Source: Granulosicoccus sp045106195 (GTDB lineage: Bacteria; Pseudomonadota; Gammaproteobacteria; Granulosicoccales; Granulosicoccaceae). Taken from it: DNA of 64,000 nucleotides. The position numbers were made by a program, and so were the translations under genes. How positions within the stretch are numbered: position 1 is the first letter of the stretch; each line of letters begins with the position of its first letter. This document shows positions 33,760 through 42,982 of this stretch, piece by piece. A model generated the notes under the pieces. That model ran no database searches. It was not told the DNA's origin and was given only the letters and a program-made list of their open reading frames with translations. The stretch covers positions 1 to 64,000 of the forward strand of contig JBGCEH010000009.1 of NCBI GenBank assembly GCA_045106195.1, read 5' to 3'.

Positions 33760-36700
33760 ATGCATTTCGGAACCTGCTCGTTGCTAACCCGTCGTCTCAT
33801 GGGAATCGGGCTTTTCAGCCTCGCTGTCTTTCTCACCCTTTGGTCCGTAACCAGTGCCGCACAGCCAGCTTTCAACTCGGAAATTCAGTTTCAAGCCGCG
33901 GAATATCGTGGTTCTGAAGGCAATGACGTTGAGATAGTTCTGGAACGGGTGCCCAATAGCTCGGCATCAGTCGAATCTGCGCAGGCCGTCGTTACGGTCA
34001 CCGGGGGATCGGCCATGCCGACAGATGACTTCTTTTTCACCGATCCAACCACCGTTATCTGGCCCGCAGGAGATACTGAACCCAGAACGATCCGTGTATT
34101 CTTGAATCAGGATATTGTGCAGGAGCCAACTGAGAATTTCCGACTGGCAATCCAGAGCGTCACTGGCGATGCTTCGCCCGGCACTCGCGACGTTACAAAC
34201 GTCAGTATCCTGGATGTGAACCAGGGTCAATTCCGTTTTGTCGGCGAGCCATACCGAGTGGAGGAAGGCAATACTATCGAGGTACAGGTTGAACGATTTG
34301 ATGGCAGCGACGGAATTGTCAATATCACCATAGGCGAGACGTCTGTTTCCGGCGGCGCCGAACGTGGTAATGATTATGAACGTATCCCTCCACGTCAGGC
34401 GCAGTGGAACGATGGCGACATGGGAATTCGGACGTTTACCTATTCGGCCTTCTCCGACGCGTTGGTAGAAGGCGAGGAGACGTTTATGGTAGAGGTCGTC
34501 GATGGCAATAATCTTAACGGGCCTGGCATCGCCACGGTAACCATCGTCGACGATGTTCCAAGCAATCCCGGTGTCGTGGATTTCGACAATCCTACGTACA
34601 ACGTGGGTGAAACAGAAGGCTCCGTGATTCTGGGAGTGCTGCGCACCGGAGGCACTGATGGTGATGTGTCCGTTGATGTGCGGCTTGTAAATGACTCAGC
34701 CACATACCCTTTAGATGGAAGCTTTGCGGGCGATGAAGATGTCGTGACACTTGAATGGCGTGATGGCGATGATAGTCCACAAACCGTCACACTTTTCGTC
34801 AATTCCGATGCTGATGCTTCGGAAGGGCAAGAACGCTTTGAGGTCTCATTTGACTCACTGTCTGGGGGGGTCGCGGTTGGAATGATCAATCCAATCGCCA
34901 GTATTTTCATCAACGATGGACCTGCACCGGGTTCACCAGGTGAGTTCTCGTTTGATCCGGTAAGCGTTACGGTCGATGAAGCTGATGGCAGTGTATCACT
35001 GGTTGTAACGCGCAATAACGGCTCGCTTGGAGCTGTGTCTGTTAATTACGACGTAGTGCCCGCTTCCGGGACGAACTCAGCAATACCCGGGTCAGATTTT
35101 GGCACTACACCACCGCCAAGGGGTACGCTGACGTGGGGCGACAACGATGCCACAAGTCGTACGATTACTCTTGATATTGTCGACGATCTAGAGGTTGAGC
35201 CTGACGAAACGTTCGAGCTGATTTTGTCAGACGCGATGGGTGGTGCGTTTGTCGATACCTCGGGTGAACGGGTGATTGTCACGATCATAGACGATGACGA
35301 ATTCGATACCGTATCGTTTTCTTCACCGACGGCCGTGATTGTCGAAGGTGAAGATCCGACATCTATCAATGTACAGCGATCGGGTTCTGGTTCGGGCGCT
35401 ATTGAAGTGTCTTATGAACTCATCAGTGAGACCGCGGATTTCGGAACGGACTTTCTTGATGACGTTTCCAGTTCTGTACGAACATTGGTATGGGATGCTG
35501 GTGATACAACGGACAAGATCATTCCAGTGGAAGCGTTCTCTGATGACGTAGAGGATCCGAATGAGACCTTCAGAATTACGTTATCAACTAATTCAGGTTC
35601 CGGCAACGTTGCTTTGGGCACGCCTTCAACAACACAGATCACAATCACTGACGTACCACCGCCCTCCCCGGGTGTGTTGGGATTTGTTCAGGACTACATG
35701 GTCAGCGAAACGTCGGCTACTGTGCGTCTGGAGATCACACGCACAGGCGGTACTGACGGCCAGGTTTCGGCCTTCTACTCGCTGGGTGCAAGTGGAGATA
35801 CAGCAGACCAGATAGATGACTACGTGCCATCCCAACCAATGGTATCTGAGTTGATCTGGGAGGAGGGTGACGGGACTTCGAAGTTCATTGATGTGGATAT
35901 CGTGCTCGACTCTCTTGATGAACCTGACGAGTTTTTCACCGCCTTCATTTTAGACACTGGAGGTGGCGCTGGAATTGGTAACGAGATCAGCACGGTCACA
36001 ATCACTAATACGCCACCACCTACTGACGATGTCCGCTTTGCCGTAGCCAGTGAGGTCGTGCAGGAAGATGCTGGCATGTTCGATATCGTGGTACAGCGGA
36101 TCGGTAGCGGTACGGGCAGCGTCGAGGTGTTTTACGATCTGGTATCGGGTACTGCAACGCTCGGCGCCGATTTTGAAGATGGATCCGGAAGCAGTGGTGG
36201 AATACTCTTCTGGGCGAATGGCGACCTGGCAGACAAGACTATCCCTATCAGTATCATCGCGGATACCGCCAATGAGATGGATGAAGATTTTACCGTTGAG
36301 CTGTCGACAGGGTCGGGGTCCGGAAATGTCAATCTCGGTATACCAAACGTCATCACGATAACAATTCAGGACAATACAATACTGGATACCATCATCCTTG
36401 CGGATGCAGATGTCACGGTCGCTGAAGATGCTGGTGTATTAGAGCTGGCTGTTCAACGTGTTGGGGCGGGTGTTCAGCCGGTATCGGTGTTGTATTCTTT
36501 CAGCAGTGGGAGTGCTACCGCAGGAGTCGATTTTGGTCGCTTGGAGCCACTGGACGGTACGCTTGATTGGGCTGCAGGTGACACTACTACCCAATTCATA
36601 AGTATCGACATTGAACCCGATACATTTGATGAGATCAATGAAGTGTTCGAGGTGCAACTGGTGGATGACACCAGCAGCAATCCGGTATTGATCGGCACGC

Positions 36701-39700
36701 CTTCCGAAGGGATCATCACCATCATCGATGGAACACCAATCGAACCTGGTACCGTGCAGTTTGACCCCGATACCTACACGGTGCCAGAATCGGATGGCTC
36801 TGTTGACTTGACGGTAACACGAACCGGTGGCTCGGATGGTGTATTTTCAGTGGGCTTTGAGGTGATGGGTGGTAGTGCAATCCTCGGTACTGACCATGCG
36901 CTGACCCAACCGACCACCGGCACGCTTACCTGGCCAAACGGCGACGACATGCCGCGCACCATCACAGTGGATATCGCAAGCGACTCCTCTGTCGAGACCG
37001 ACGAAATTTTTTCGGTTACTTTATTTCAGGATACGGATTCGGGAACGGTAAACATCGATATGGCAATGGTCACTATTGTCGATGATGCAGTACCCGATTC
37101 GATTGCTCTGGCGGATTCCTCGATCGAAATAGCGGAGGATGCCGGTGTGCTTTCACTATCCGTTCAACGTAGCGGAACCGGCGTTGGCGAAGTGTCAGTC
37201 TTGTATTCGCTCGTGGATGGAACTGCGGAGGCCGAAATCGACTATGCCATTACACAACCGACAACAGGTACACTCCTCTGGGCAGCCGGCGATTTGGTCG
37301 ACAAGACCATCGAGATCGATATCGCTACCGATGATATTGAGGATCTGGACGAAACCTTTCTGGTTAATCTGACCCCCGATCCTGCCAGTTCAACCATAAC
37401 GCTGGGCTCCCCGGCTCAGACCACTGTCACGATCATCGATGTTGCGGCTCCGGCTCCAGGTGTTGTCGAATTCGATCCCGACGAGTACACCATTGCCGAA
37501 GCTGACGGCACGGTGGAATTACAGGTCACTCGCACTGATGGAAGCGATGGTCCCGCTTCGGTACAGTTCGAGGTAGAGGCAGGTACCGCAACACCCGGCG
37601 AAGACTTTACTGTAATAGAACCCCTTTCAGGTGTGCTTGACTGGCTGGATGATGACAATACGCCTCGTACCATCATTGTCGAAATTGCCAGCGATAATGT
37701 TGTGGAAAACGAAGAAACCTTTAGCGTGGTCTTGTCCGGTTTTACGGGAGCGATATCCGGGGTGGCGACAACCGCTTCCGTGAACGTGATGGACAGTACC
37801 GTGCCCACGCCCGATACGATTGTCATGGCTGATGGCAGTGTAACGGTTGAAGAGAACTCAGGTACTGTGGGTATTGTTGTTCAGCGCGTGGGCAATGGCA
37901 TCGATGCGGTATCAGTTGTCTATAGCGTATCCGACGACACCGCAACAAGCGGCGTTGACTTCAACTCGGTTGACTTCGCAGATCGTATTGTTTCATGGGC
38001 TGCAGGCGATACTGAAGACAAAACCATCAATGTCGATCTGATAGACGATGCATTGGTTGAGTTGGACGAAACGTTTTCCATCACGATCAGCGCCGATTCG
38101 TCGAGTGCGCCCGTTCTGATTGGCGCGCCCGACAGCACGATCATAACCATTGAAGACACGACACCTGCCCCGGTTCCTGATGTCATAGCCCTGGCCGGAG
38201 CGGAACAGTTCCGGCTTGAAAGTGACGCAGCGTTCAATATCCCGATTTTACGCACAGGCGATGGCACCGGTGAGAGCTCTGTCAGCTGGACCGTCTCGGC
38301 CGGGTCGGCGTCAGTCACTGCTGATATCGATCTGGATCAGCTAACGGGCACTGTCGGCTGGGCAGACGGTGATACCAGCGAGCGCATCATTTCCATCCCG
38401 ATTGTCAACGACACACTCGATGAAGCGAACGAGACCCTGATGTTTACGCTGAGCCAGGTAGAGGGCGCTGTACTGGGTTCGCCGCAAAGCGCAATGCTGA
38501 CCATCAACGATGATGACGAACCACCTGAGCCTGGAACGGTTCAATTTGTAACCGACTCTTACACAATTGACGAAGATGCCGGCGTTGTCACTCTCGAGTT
38601 ATCGCGAACCAATGGCGATGATGGCCTGATTTCGGTTGTTGCCTCGACGGTACCCGGTAGCGCCGGTGAAGGTGATTTCTCAACGAATCAAACCGTGATT
38701 GCCTGGCCGGATGGCTTCAGTGGTACACGGCAACTGGCTATCCCCATTACGTTTGATTCGCTTGACGAGGCGTCCGAGTCGTTCGCTGTGGTACTGGGCA
38801 ATGGCTCGCCCGATGACGGTGTTATAGGTAATCCCTCAACAGCCACCGTCGTTATAAACGATGTTTTCAATGGCGATTCCGGTACGGTCCGATTTGCAGC
38901 AGCCACGCAATCGGTTGACGAGAACGAAGCTTCAGTCACCGTTTCCGTCAATCGCACAGGCGGTTCTGACGGTACGCTATCGGTCAATTACTCAACGAAC
39001 GCTGGCACTGCCACATCAGGCGACGATTTTGAGGCCACCAGTGGCACCTTGACCTGGGCAGATGGCGATAGTGCACCCAGGAGTTTTTCGGTGGCGATTG
39101 TTACCGATACTGTTTCCGAAAGCGATGAACAGTTTACGGTAGTCCTGTCCGATTTGGTGTCGCCTGGTAATGGCTCTATCGGGTCGCCAGATTCGGTCGT
39201 CATTACCATCAATGATGTAGAGCCACCACCGGAGCCTGAACCTGAACCTGAACCGGAGCCTGAACCTGGCACGGTACAATTTGTCAACGCAAGTGCTTCC
39301 ATCGACGAAAGCGACGGTACCATCAGCGTATCGGTTGCTCGGACGGGGGGCAGCGATGGAGCGGTTTCGGTGCGCTACGAAACCGTGGATGGCAGTGCCG
39401 AAGCAGGTGACGATTTCGATGCGATCAGCGGGCGATTGCAATGGGCCGACGGTGAGAACGATGTACGTGTTCTGCGTATTTCCATTGATGTTGATGATTC
39501 AGTGGAAGAGGATGAACAATTCCAGATAGTCCTGAGCGATGCAAGGCCGCGACAGCAAGTGCTGGGTTCTCCGTCAGTGGTTGACATCACCATAAGGGAT
39601 GACTCAGTAGCGCCTCCGGGCGTGCTTTCGTTTACGAACACAAATGTCGCTGTTGCAGAGGCAGATGGATCGGTTGAACTTCAGGTGTCCCGAACCGGCG

Positions 39701-42009
39701 GCAGTGCTGGCGCAGTGTCAGTAGGTTACAGCACGCTAGTGAGAAGCGCTGACGAGACAGACTTCCAGCCCTCCTCCGGTCAGTTGAATTGGGCTGACGG
39801 CGATACGGGCATTCGGACCATTCTAGTGCCCGTCAACCGTGACGGTCTCGTAGAACCCGAAGAGCAGTTTCAAGTTGTATTGGCACAATCCGAACCTTTT
39901 GGCGATAGTCAACAACTGGGTAGTAATGCAGTGGCGACCGTATCAATCACGGATTCTACCCGTCTGGGTACCCTGAGTTTTGTGGCTACTGAACTGTCTG
40001 TTACCGAGCGTGAAGGTAGCATCACCTTATCGGTGTCACGCACTGGCGGCTCTGACGGTGACGTATCGGTCGACTACGCACTCATCGGTGGATCGGCTGA
40101 ACTTGGGCTTGATGTAGTCAATCAAAGCGGTACGCTGAACTGGGCAGATCTGGACGCAGAGCCAAAAACAATTCGTATCCTGGTCAACGCTGACAATCAG
40201 GTGGAAGACGCTGAACAGTTCATCGTTGCCTTGTCTAATGCCCAGCCCTTGGGTGCACAGCAGGTTGATCTTGAGCAGGCGACAGTGACCATTATCGATA
40301 CCACTCTGGTCAACGACGAGTCCACACCGGCACTTGCATCCTTGGGAGAACTCGATCTTGTCGTTGTATCCGGTGATGGACAAAGCGGCCTGCCTGGCGA
40401 CCTGTTGGAACCCATGGTAATTGATGTTGTCGATCGAGGCGCATCCGATGCAACGATTGCTGATGTACCGATTCTGTGGAGAGCGGTCCCGGAAGGTTCT
40501 GCCGAACTGCTTGAAGGGGGGCGTACCGTATCGGATGCCGAAGGCCGCACGAACAACCGCATCCGAATTCTCTCGCGAGGATTTGTACGGGTAGTTGCGA
40601 CGATCGATGTGGCGACACCTTCGGCGACAAGCTCGACATTGACGGCACGCAATACCCCGCCTCCCTTCCCGGTTGGACAAGCGGAGGCGGTGTTCACGGT
40701 ACGCTCGGGCATCGGTCCGGCCGAAGGTCTTGGAACCAATCAGGCGTCCATTGGAACAACGCTGGATGTGGTGTGTGAAATTCTCGGGGTTCGCATTGAA
40801 CAACAACAGGCTATTACAACAGAGCAGCAGGATTTGTTCGAGACCTGTCAGGAAGTAGAGGCCCGGCTTGTCAATGATGACGGATTGACGGCAGCCCTGG
40901 ATCGCCTGATTCCCGAAGAGTTGTTTTTCCTCGGCGACTCCATCATTGACACAACCGATATCCAGATCACCAATGTATACGCACGCATCAACGCCATTCG
41001 CAGTGGACAAGTCGATGGGCTCGATTTGTCCGGCTTACAGTTCAATCACTACGATCAGTCAATTCCGGGCAGTGTCATCGAGGCGGCACAGGATGAATTG
41101 TATGGAGGTGGCGCGGCCTCGGCAGATAGCAGTCTTTCACAAATGACAGCGCTGGGTTTCTTTGCTACCGGGTCCATCTCCTACGGAGAATTTGAAGGTG
41201 GCGAAAACCAATCCGATGCCGAATTCAGGTCATCAGGTTTGACTCTGGGCGCGGATTATAGGGCCAGCGAAAGTACCGTGTATGGCGTAGGTATCGGAAT
41301 CGTCGACAACGACACCGATTTCAATCCTGACGCTGGCAACGCCCAGGTCTCTGGGTTGAATCTGACACTGTTTGGTACGTACTACCGGCCAGAGAAAGGC
41401 TACATTGATGCAGTACTGGATTTCGGTCGTAACAACATCGATATTGAGCGGCGAATTAACCTGCCTGATACACCTGATCAGTTTGGCGTGGGTGATACAA
41501 CGGCTAATGTCCGATCGCTGACCATAGGCGCAGGTCGCGATTATCGAAGCAACGGTTGGGAATTCGGACCTTATGGAAGACTTTCGCTTATTGATGCAGA
41601 TATCGATGGCTACTCTGAACAAGCAACAGGTAGTGAGGACGGATTTGGGTCAGTCCTCACTATCGGCTCGCACTCAGTACAATCGCGCCGGTTAGCGCTT
41701 GGCGGGCAAATATCGAGAACAGTCAATACCAAACGTGGCGTGTTCATTCCACAATTTCGACTGGAAGCTGAATTTGAAAGCGAGAATCGGAAAGAAGGTA
41801 TTGAAGCAACCTTCCAGCATGATCCTACCCAGACTCCATTCATCGTCAACGGTGAGGAGCGCGACTCAAGCTACTTCAATCTGGGTATAGGCAGTAGTGC
41901 CTTGTTTCCGCAGGGACGCAGTGGTTTCCTGTTCTATGAAACGCAGCAGGGCAATGAGCGCGTCACTCAGCACTGGTTGAAACTGGGCATCCGATTGGAA
42001 TTCCAGTAA
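33760..42009 (+). CDS. Giant Calx-beta repeat protein with autotransporter-type barrel
   Basis: Predicted surface protein of about 2,749 residues. A long signal peptide (residues 1-34, ending TSAAQP) precedes about 18 Calx-beta-like repeats of roughly 119 residues (about 40-2180). Each starts like GTVQFxxxxYTVxExDG, continues with RTGGSDG or QRxGxGxG, and ends VTIxDD. A Pro-Glu linker (about 1822-1836) separates repeats 15 and 16. A Big-1-like domain (about 2190-2310: GDGQSGLPGDLLEPM, VSDAEGRTNNRI) and a helical segment follow. The last 290 residues alternate like beta-barrel strands and end LRLEFQ-like (IRLEFQ), as in autotransporters. The repeats are very acidic, suiting Ca binding. ATG 33760 has an AAGGAG site; the longer frame from 33652 would hide the signal peptide. 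Likely adhesin or matrix protein (inference). Confidence 0.9.
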   Translation: MHFGTCSLLTRRLMGIGLFSLAVFLTLWSVTSAAQPAFNSEIQFQAAEYRGSEGNDVEIVLERVPNSSASVESAQAVVTVTGGSAMPTDDFFFTDPTTVIWPAGDTEPRTIRVFLNQDIVQEPTENFRLAIQSVTGDASPGTRDVTNVSILDVNQGQFRFVGEPYRVEEGNTIEVQVERFDGSDGIVNITIGETSVSGGAERGNDYERIPPRQAQWNDGDMGIRTFTYSAFSDALVEGEETFMVEVVDGNNLNGPGIATVTIVDDVPSNPGVVDFDNPTYNVGETEGSVILGVLRTGGTDGDVSVDVRLVNDSATYPLDGSFAGDEDVVTLEWRDGDDSPQTVTLFVNSDADASEGQERFEVSFDSLSGGVAVGMINPIASIFINDGPAPGSPGEFSFDPVSVTVDEADGSVSLVVTRNNGSLGAVSVNYDVVPASGTNSAIPGSDFGTTPPPRGTLTWGDNDATSRTITLDIVDDLEVEPDETFELILSDAMGGAFVDTSGERVIVTIIDDDEFDTVSFSSPTAVIVEGEDPTSINVQRSGSGSGAIEVSYELISETADFGTDFLDDVSSSVRTLVWDAGDTTDKIIPVEAFSDDVEDPNETFRITLSTNSGSGNVALGTPSTTQITITDVPPPSPGVLGFVQDYMVSETSATVRLEITRTGGTDGQVSAFYSLGASGDTADQIDDYVPSQPMVSELIWEEGDGTSKFIDVDIVLDSLDEPDEFFTAFILDTGGGAGIGNEISTVTITNTPPPTDDVRFAVASEVVQEDAGMFDIVVQRIGSGTGSVEVFYDLVSGTATLGADFEDGSGSSGGILFWANGDLADKTIPISIIADTANEMDEDFTVELSTGSGSGNVNLGIPNVITITIQDNTILDTIILADADVTVAEDAGVLELAVQRVGAGVQPVSVLYSFSSGSATAGVDFGRLEPLDGTLDWAAGDTTTQFISIDIEPDTFDEINEVFEVQLVDDTSSNPVLIGTPSEGIITIIDGTPIEPGTVQFDPDTYTVPESDGSVDLTVTRTGGSDGVFSVGFEVMGGSAILGTDHALTQPTTGTLTWPNGDDMPRTITVDIASDSSVETDEIFSVTLFQDTDSGTVNIDMAMVTIVDDAVPDSIALADSSIEIAEDAGVLSLSVQRSGTGVGEVSVLYSLVDGTAEAEIDYAITQPTTGTLLWAAGDLVDKTIEIDIATDDIEDLDETFLVNLTPDPASSTITLGSPAQTTVTIIDVAAPAPGVVEFDPDEYTIAEADGTVELQVTRTDGSDGPASVQFEVEAGTATPGEDFTVIEPLSGVLDWLDDDNTPRTIIVEIASDNVVENEETFSVVLSGFTGAISGVATTASVNVMDSTVPTPDTIVMADGSVTVEENSGTVGIVVQRVGNGIDAVSVVYSVSDDTATSGVDFNSVDFADRIVSWAAGDTEDKTINVDLIDDALVELDETFSITISADSSSAPVLIGAPDSTIITIEDTTPAPVPDVIALAGAEQFRLESDAAFNIPILRTGDGTGESSVSWTVSAGSASVTADIDLDQLTGTVGWADGDTSERIISIPIVNDTLDEANETLMFTLSQVEGAVLGSPQSAMLTINDDDEPPEPGTVQFVTDSYTIDEDAGVVTLELSRTNGDDGLISVVASTVPGSAGEGDFSTNQTVIAWPDGFSGTRQLAIPITFDSLDEASESFAVVLGNGSPDDGVIGNPSTATVVINDVFNGDSGTVRFAAATQSVDENEASVTVSVNRTGGSDGTLSVNYSTNAGTATSGDDFEATSGTLTWADGDSAPRSFSVAIVTDTVSESDEQFTVVLSDLVSPGNGSIGSPDSVVITINDVEPPPEPEPEPEPEPEPGTVQFVNASASIDESDGTISVSVARTGGSDGAVSVRYETVDGSAEAGDDFDAISGRLQWADGENDVRVLRISIDVDDSVEEDEQFQIVLSDARPRQQVLGSPSVVDITIRDDSVAPPGVLSFTNTNVAVAEADGSVELQVSRTGGSAGAVSVGYSTLVRSADETDFQPSSGQLNWADGDTGIRTILVPVNRDGLVEPEEQFQVVLAQSEPFGDSQQLGSNAVATVSITDSTRLGTLSFVATELSVTEREGSITLSVSRTGGSDGDVSVDYALIGGSAELGLDVVNQSGTLNWADLDAEPKTIRILVNADNQVEDAEQFIVALSNAQPLGAQQVDLEQATVTIIDTTLVNDESTPALASLGELDLVVVSGDGQSGLPGDLLEPMVIDVVDRGASDATIADVPILWRAVPEGSAELLEGGRTVSDAEGRTNNRIRILSRGFVRVVATIDVATPSATSSTLTARNTPPPFPVGQAEAVFTVRSGIGPAEGLGTNQASIGTTLDVVCEILGVRIEQQQAITTEQQDLFETCQEVEARLVNDDGLTAALDRLIPEELFFLGDSIIDTTDIQITNVYARINAIRSGQVDGLDLSGLQFNHYDQSIPGSVIEAAQDELYGGGAASADSSLSQMTALGFFATGSISYGEFEGGENQSDAEFRSSGLTLGADYRASESTVYGVGIGIVDNDTDFNPDAGNAQVSGLNLTLFGTYYRPEKGYIDAVLDFGRNNIDIERRINLPDTPDQFGVGDTTANVRSLTIGAGRDYRSNGWEFGPYGRLSLIDADIDGYSEQATGSEDGFGSVLTIGSHSVQSRRLALGGQISRTVNTKRGVFIPQFRLEAEFESENRKEGIEATFQHDPTQTPFIVNGEERDSSYFNLGIGSSALFPQGRSGFLFYETQQGNERVTQHWLKLGIRLEFQ

Positions 42010-42013
42010 TGGG

Positions 42014-42034
42014 GGCCGGCTTTTTTCGCCGGCC
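42014..42034 (+). terminator. GC-rich hairpin after the giant gene
   Basis: GGCCGGC (42014-42020) / GCCGGCC (42028-42034), 7-base loop TTTTTTC, starting five bases after the stop codon. The position suits a transcription terminator, although the T-run lies in the loop and not after the stem. Confidence 0.5.
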
Positions 42035-42095
42035 AAATCCTGATTACAGGGCATGATGCGTAACTGGTGTCGTTGACCATACAAACTGGTCATTC

Positions 42096-42117
42096 ATAGC
42101 CACTTGAAAGTGGCTAT
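42096..42117. terminator. Second hairpin in the same gap
   Basis: ATAGCCACTT / AAGTGGCTAT, 10-bp arms around GA (in practice a 9-bp stem with a small loop). No T-run on either side. A second terminator or RNA-processing signal. Confidence 0.4.
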
Positions 42118-42370
42118 CCAGGGCCACGTCTCGTCGGCAGCGCAAGCCAATACCGACGACCAGACTATCCAATCCACGCAAGCGCAGATTATGTTAGGTT
42201 GGCTGAACCCTGAATTCACCGTTGTCCACTGAATGACGCAGATTACAGCCCGATATCATTTGAAACAAGCTATTGAAACCCGTTTGGCTTGCAACGCATA
42301 AAGAAATCAAAGGCCGTTACACCGACGGGCCTGGTGGAAACGATATGTACACTCTCTGGAGGAGGAATGC

Positions 42371-42967
42371 ATGAAGAGGAAAGATACACAATCGGATAGC
42401 CTTGAACACCATATATCGAGCTATACACGACGTGATTTCTTGCGTATCTCGGCCGTAGCTGTTGCTTTGTCAGCAGCTGGATTGGCAAGCGTCACTCCAA
42501 CATCCGCCCTTGCACAATTGCCTGAAGGTATCGTTCACATGTCTGTGGATGAATATACTGTCTGGCACCGACTCATGCTGACGCTGTTGCCGACAGAAGG
42601 CAGCAAACTGATTGACCCTGAAACACTACCAGTCCTTCAAACGGTAGACGGCGCTTTCCTGGCAACGTTACCGCCGCCAGTTCTGGAGGGTCTCAAAGGT
42701 GGGGTTGCCTATTTTAACGAAGCTGCGAAAGAGCCTTTTGGCAAACCTTTTGTCGAACTCACGCTTGATGAGGCAGCACAGTTCTGCGATGCCTTGGCAA
42801 GTTCAGAAGAAGTCCCTGCGCGTGGCTTGTTCACTGCGCTCAAGTTTTTAATCGTCACAGCCTACTGGGCCATACCACCAACGTGGGAACCGGTTGGATT
42901 TCAGGGGCCCGTCACTGAGACGTGGGGACTGCAGTCTCAAGGTAATGCACCGTTACCACAGGCGTAA
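42371..42967 (+). CDS. Tat-exported small subunit of a GMC dehydrogenase (gluconate 2-DH subunit 3-like)
   Basis: Protein of 198 residues with a twin-arginine signal (YTRRDFLRISAVAVALSAAG, cleavage near ALAQ at residue 48). The mature part resembles the gluconate 2-dehydrogenase subunit 3 family: a helical protein that accompanies periplasmic GMC flavoproteins. It has a strong GGAGGAGG ribosome site. The GMC subunit follows 15 bases downstream and has no signal of its own, so co-export of the folded complex by Tat is inferred. No cytochrome c subunit, the third component of classical gluconate dehydrogenase, is seen nearby. Confidence 0.85.
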   Translation: MKRKDTQSDSLEHHISSYTRRDFLRISAVAVALSAAGLASVTPTSALAQLPEGIVHMSVDEYTVWHRLMLTLLPTEGSKLIDPETLPVLQTVDGAFLATLPPPVLEGLKGGVAYFNEAAKEPFGKPFVELTLDEAAQFCDALASSEEVPARGLFTALKFLIVTAYWAIPPTWEPVGFQGPVTETWGLQSQGNAPLPQA

Positions 42968-42982
42968 CAGGGGAATAATAAA

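Larger units (their letters stand above)
42010..42370. other. Gap with hairpins after the giant gene
   Basis: About 360 bases, no gene. It contains two hairpins (listed separately) and a shorter repeat GACCA (42075-42079) / TGGTC (42087-42091). The right part presumably carries the promoter of the GMC operon, but no strong consensus is visible. A TTGGC-N8-GC sequence near 42280 has the wrong spacing for sigma-54. Confidence 0.5.

Noticed and set aside
40036..41010. Minus-strand frame of 324 codons inside the giant gene
   Set aside because: Shadow frame of the repeat-rich gene; Cys/Arg-rich and without protein character.
33760..42009. Repeats in the giant gene as a CRISPR or DNA tandem array
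   Set aside because: The repetition is at protein level (about 119 residues per unit, diverged DNA) within one open frame.
42278..42296. TTGGC...GC sequence upstream of the GMC operon as sigma-54 promoter
   Set aside because: Only eight bases separate GG and GC; sigma-54 needs ten.
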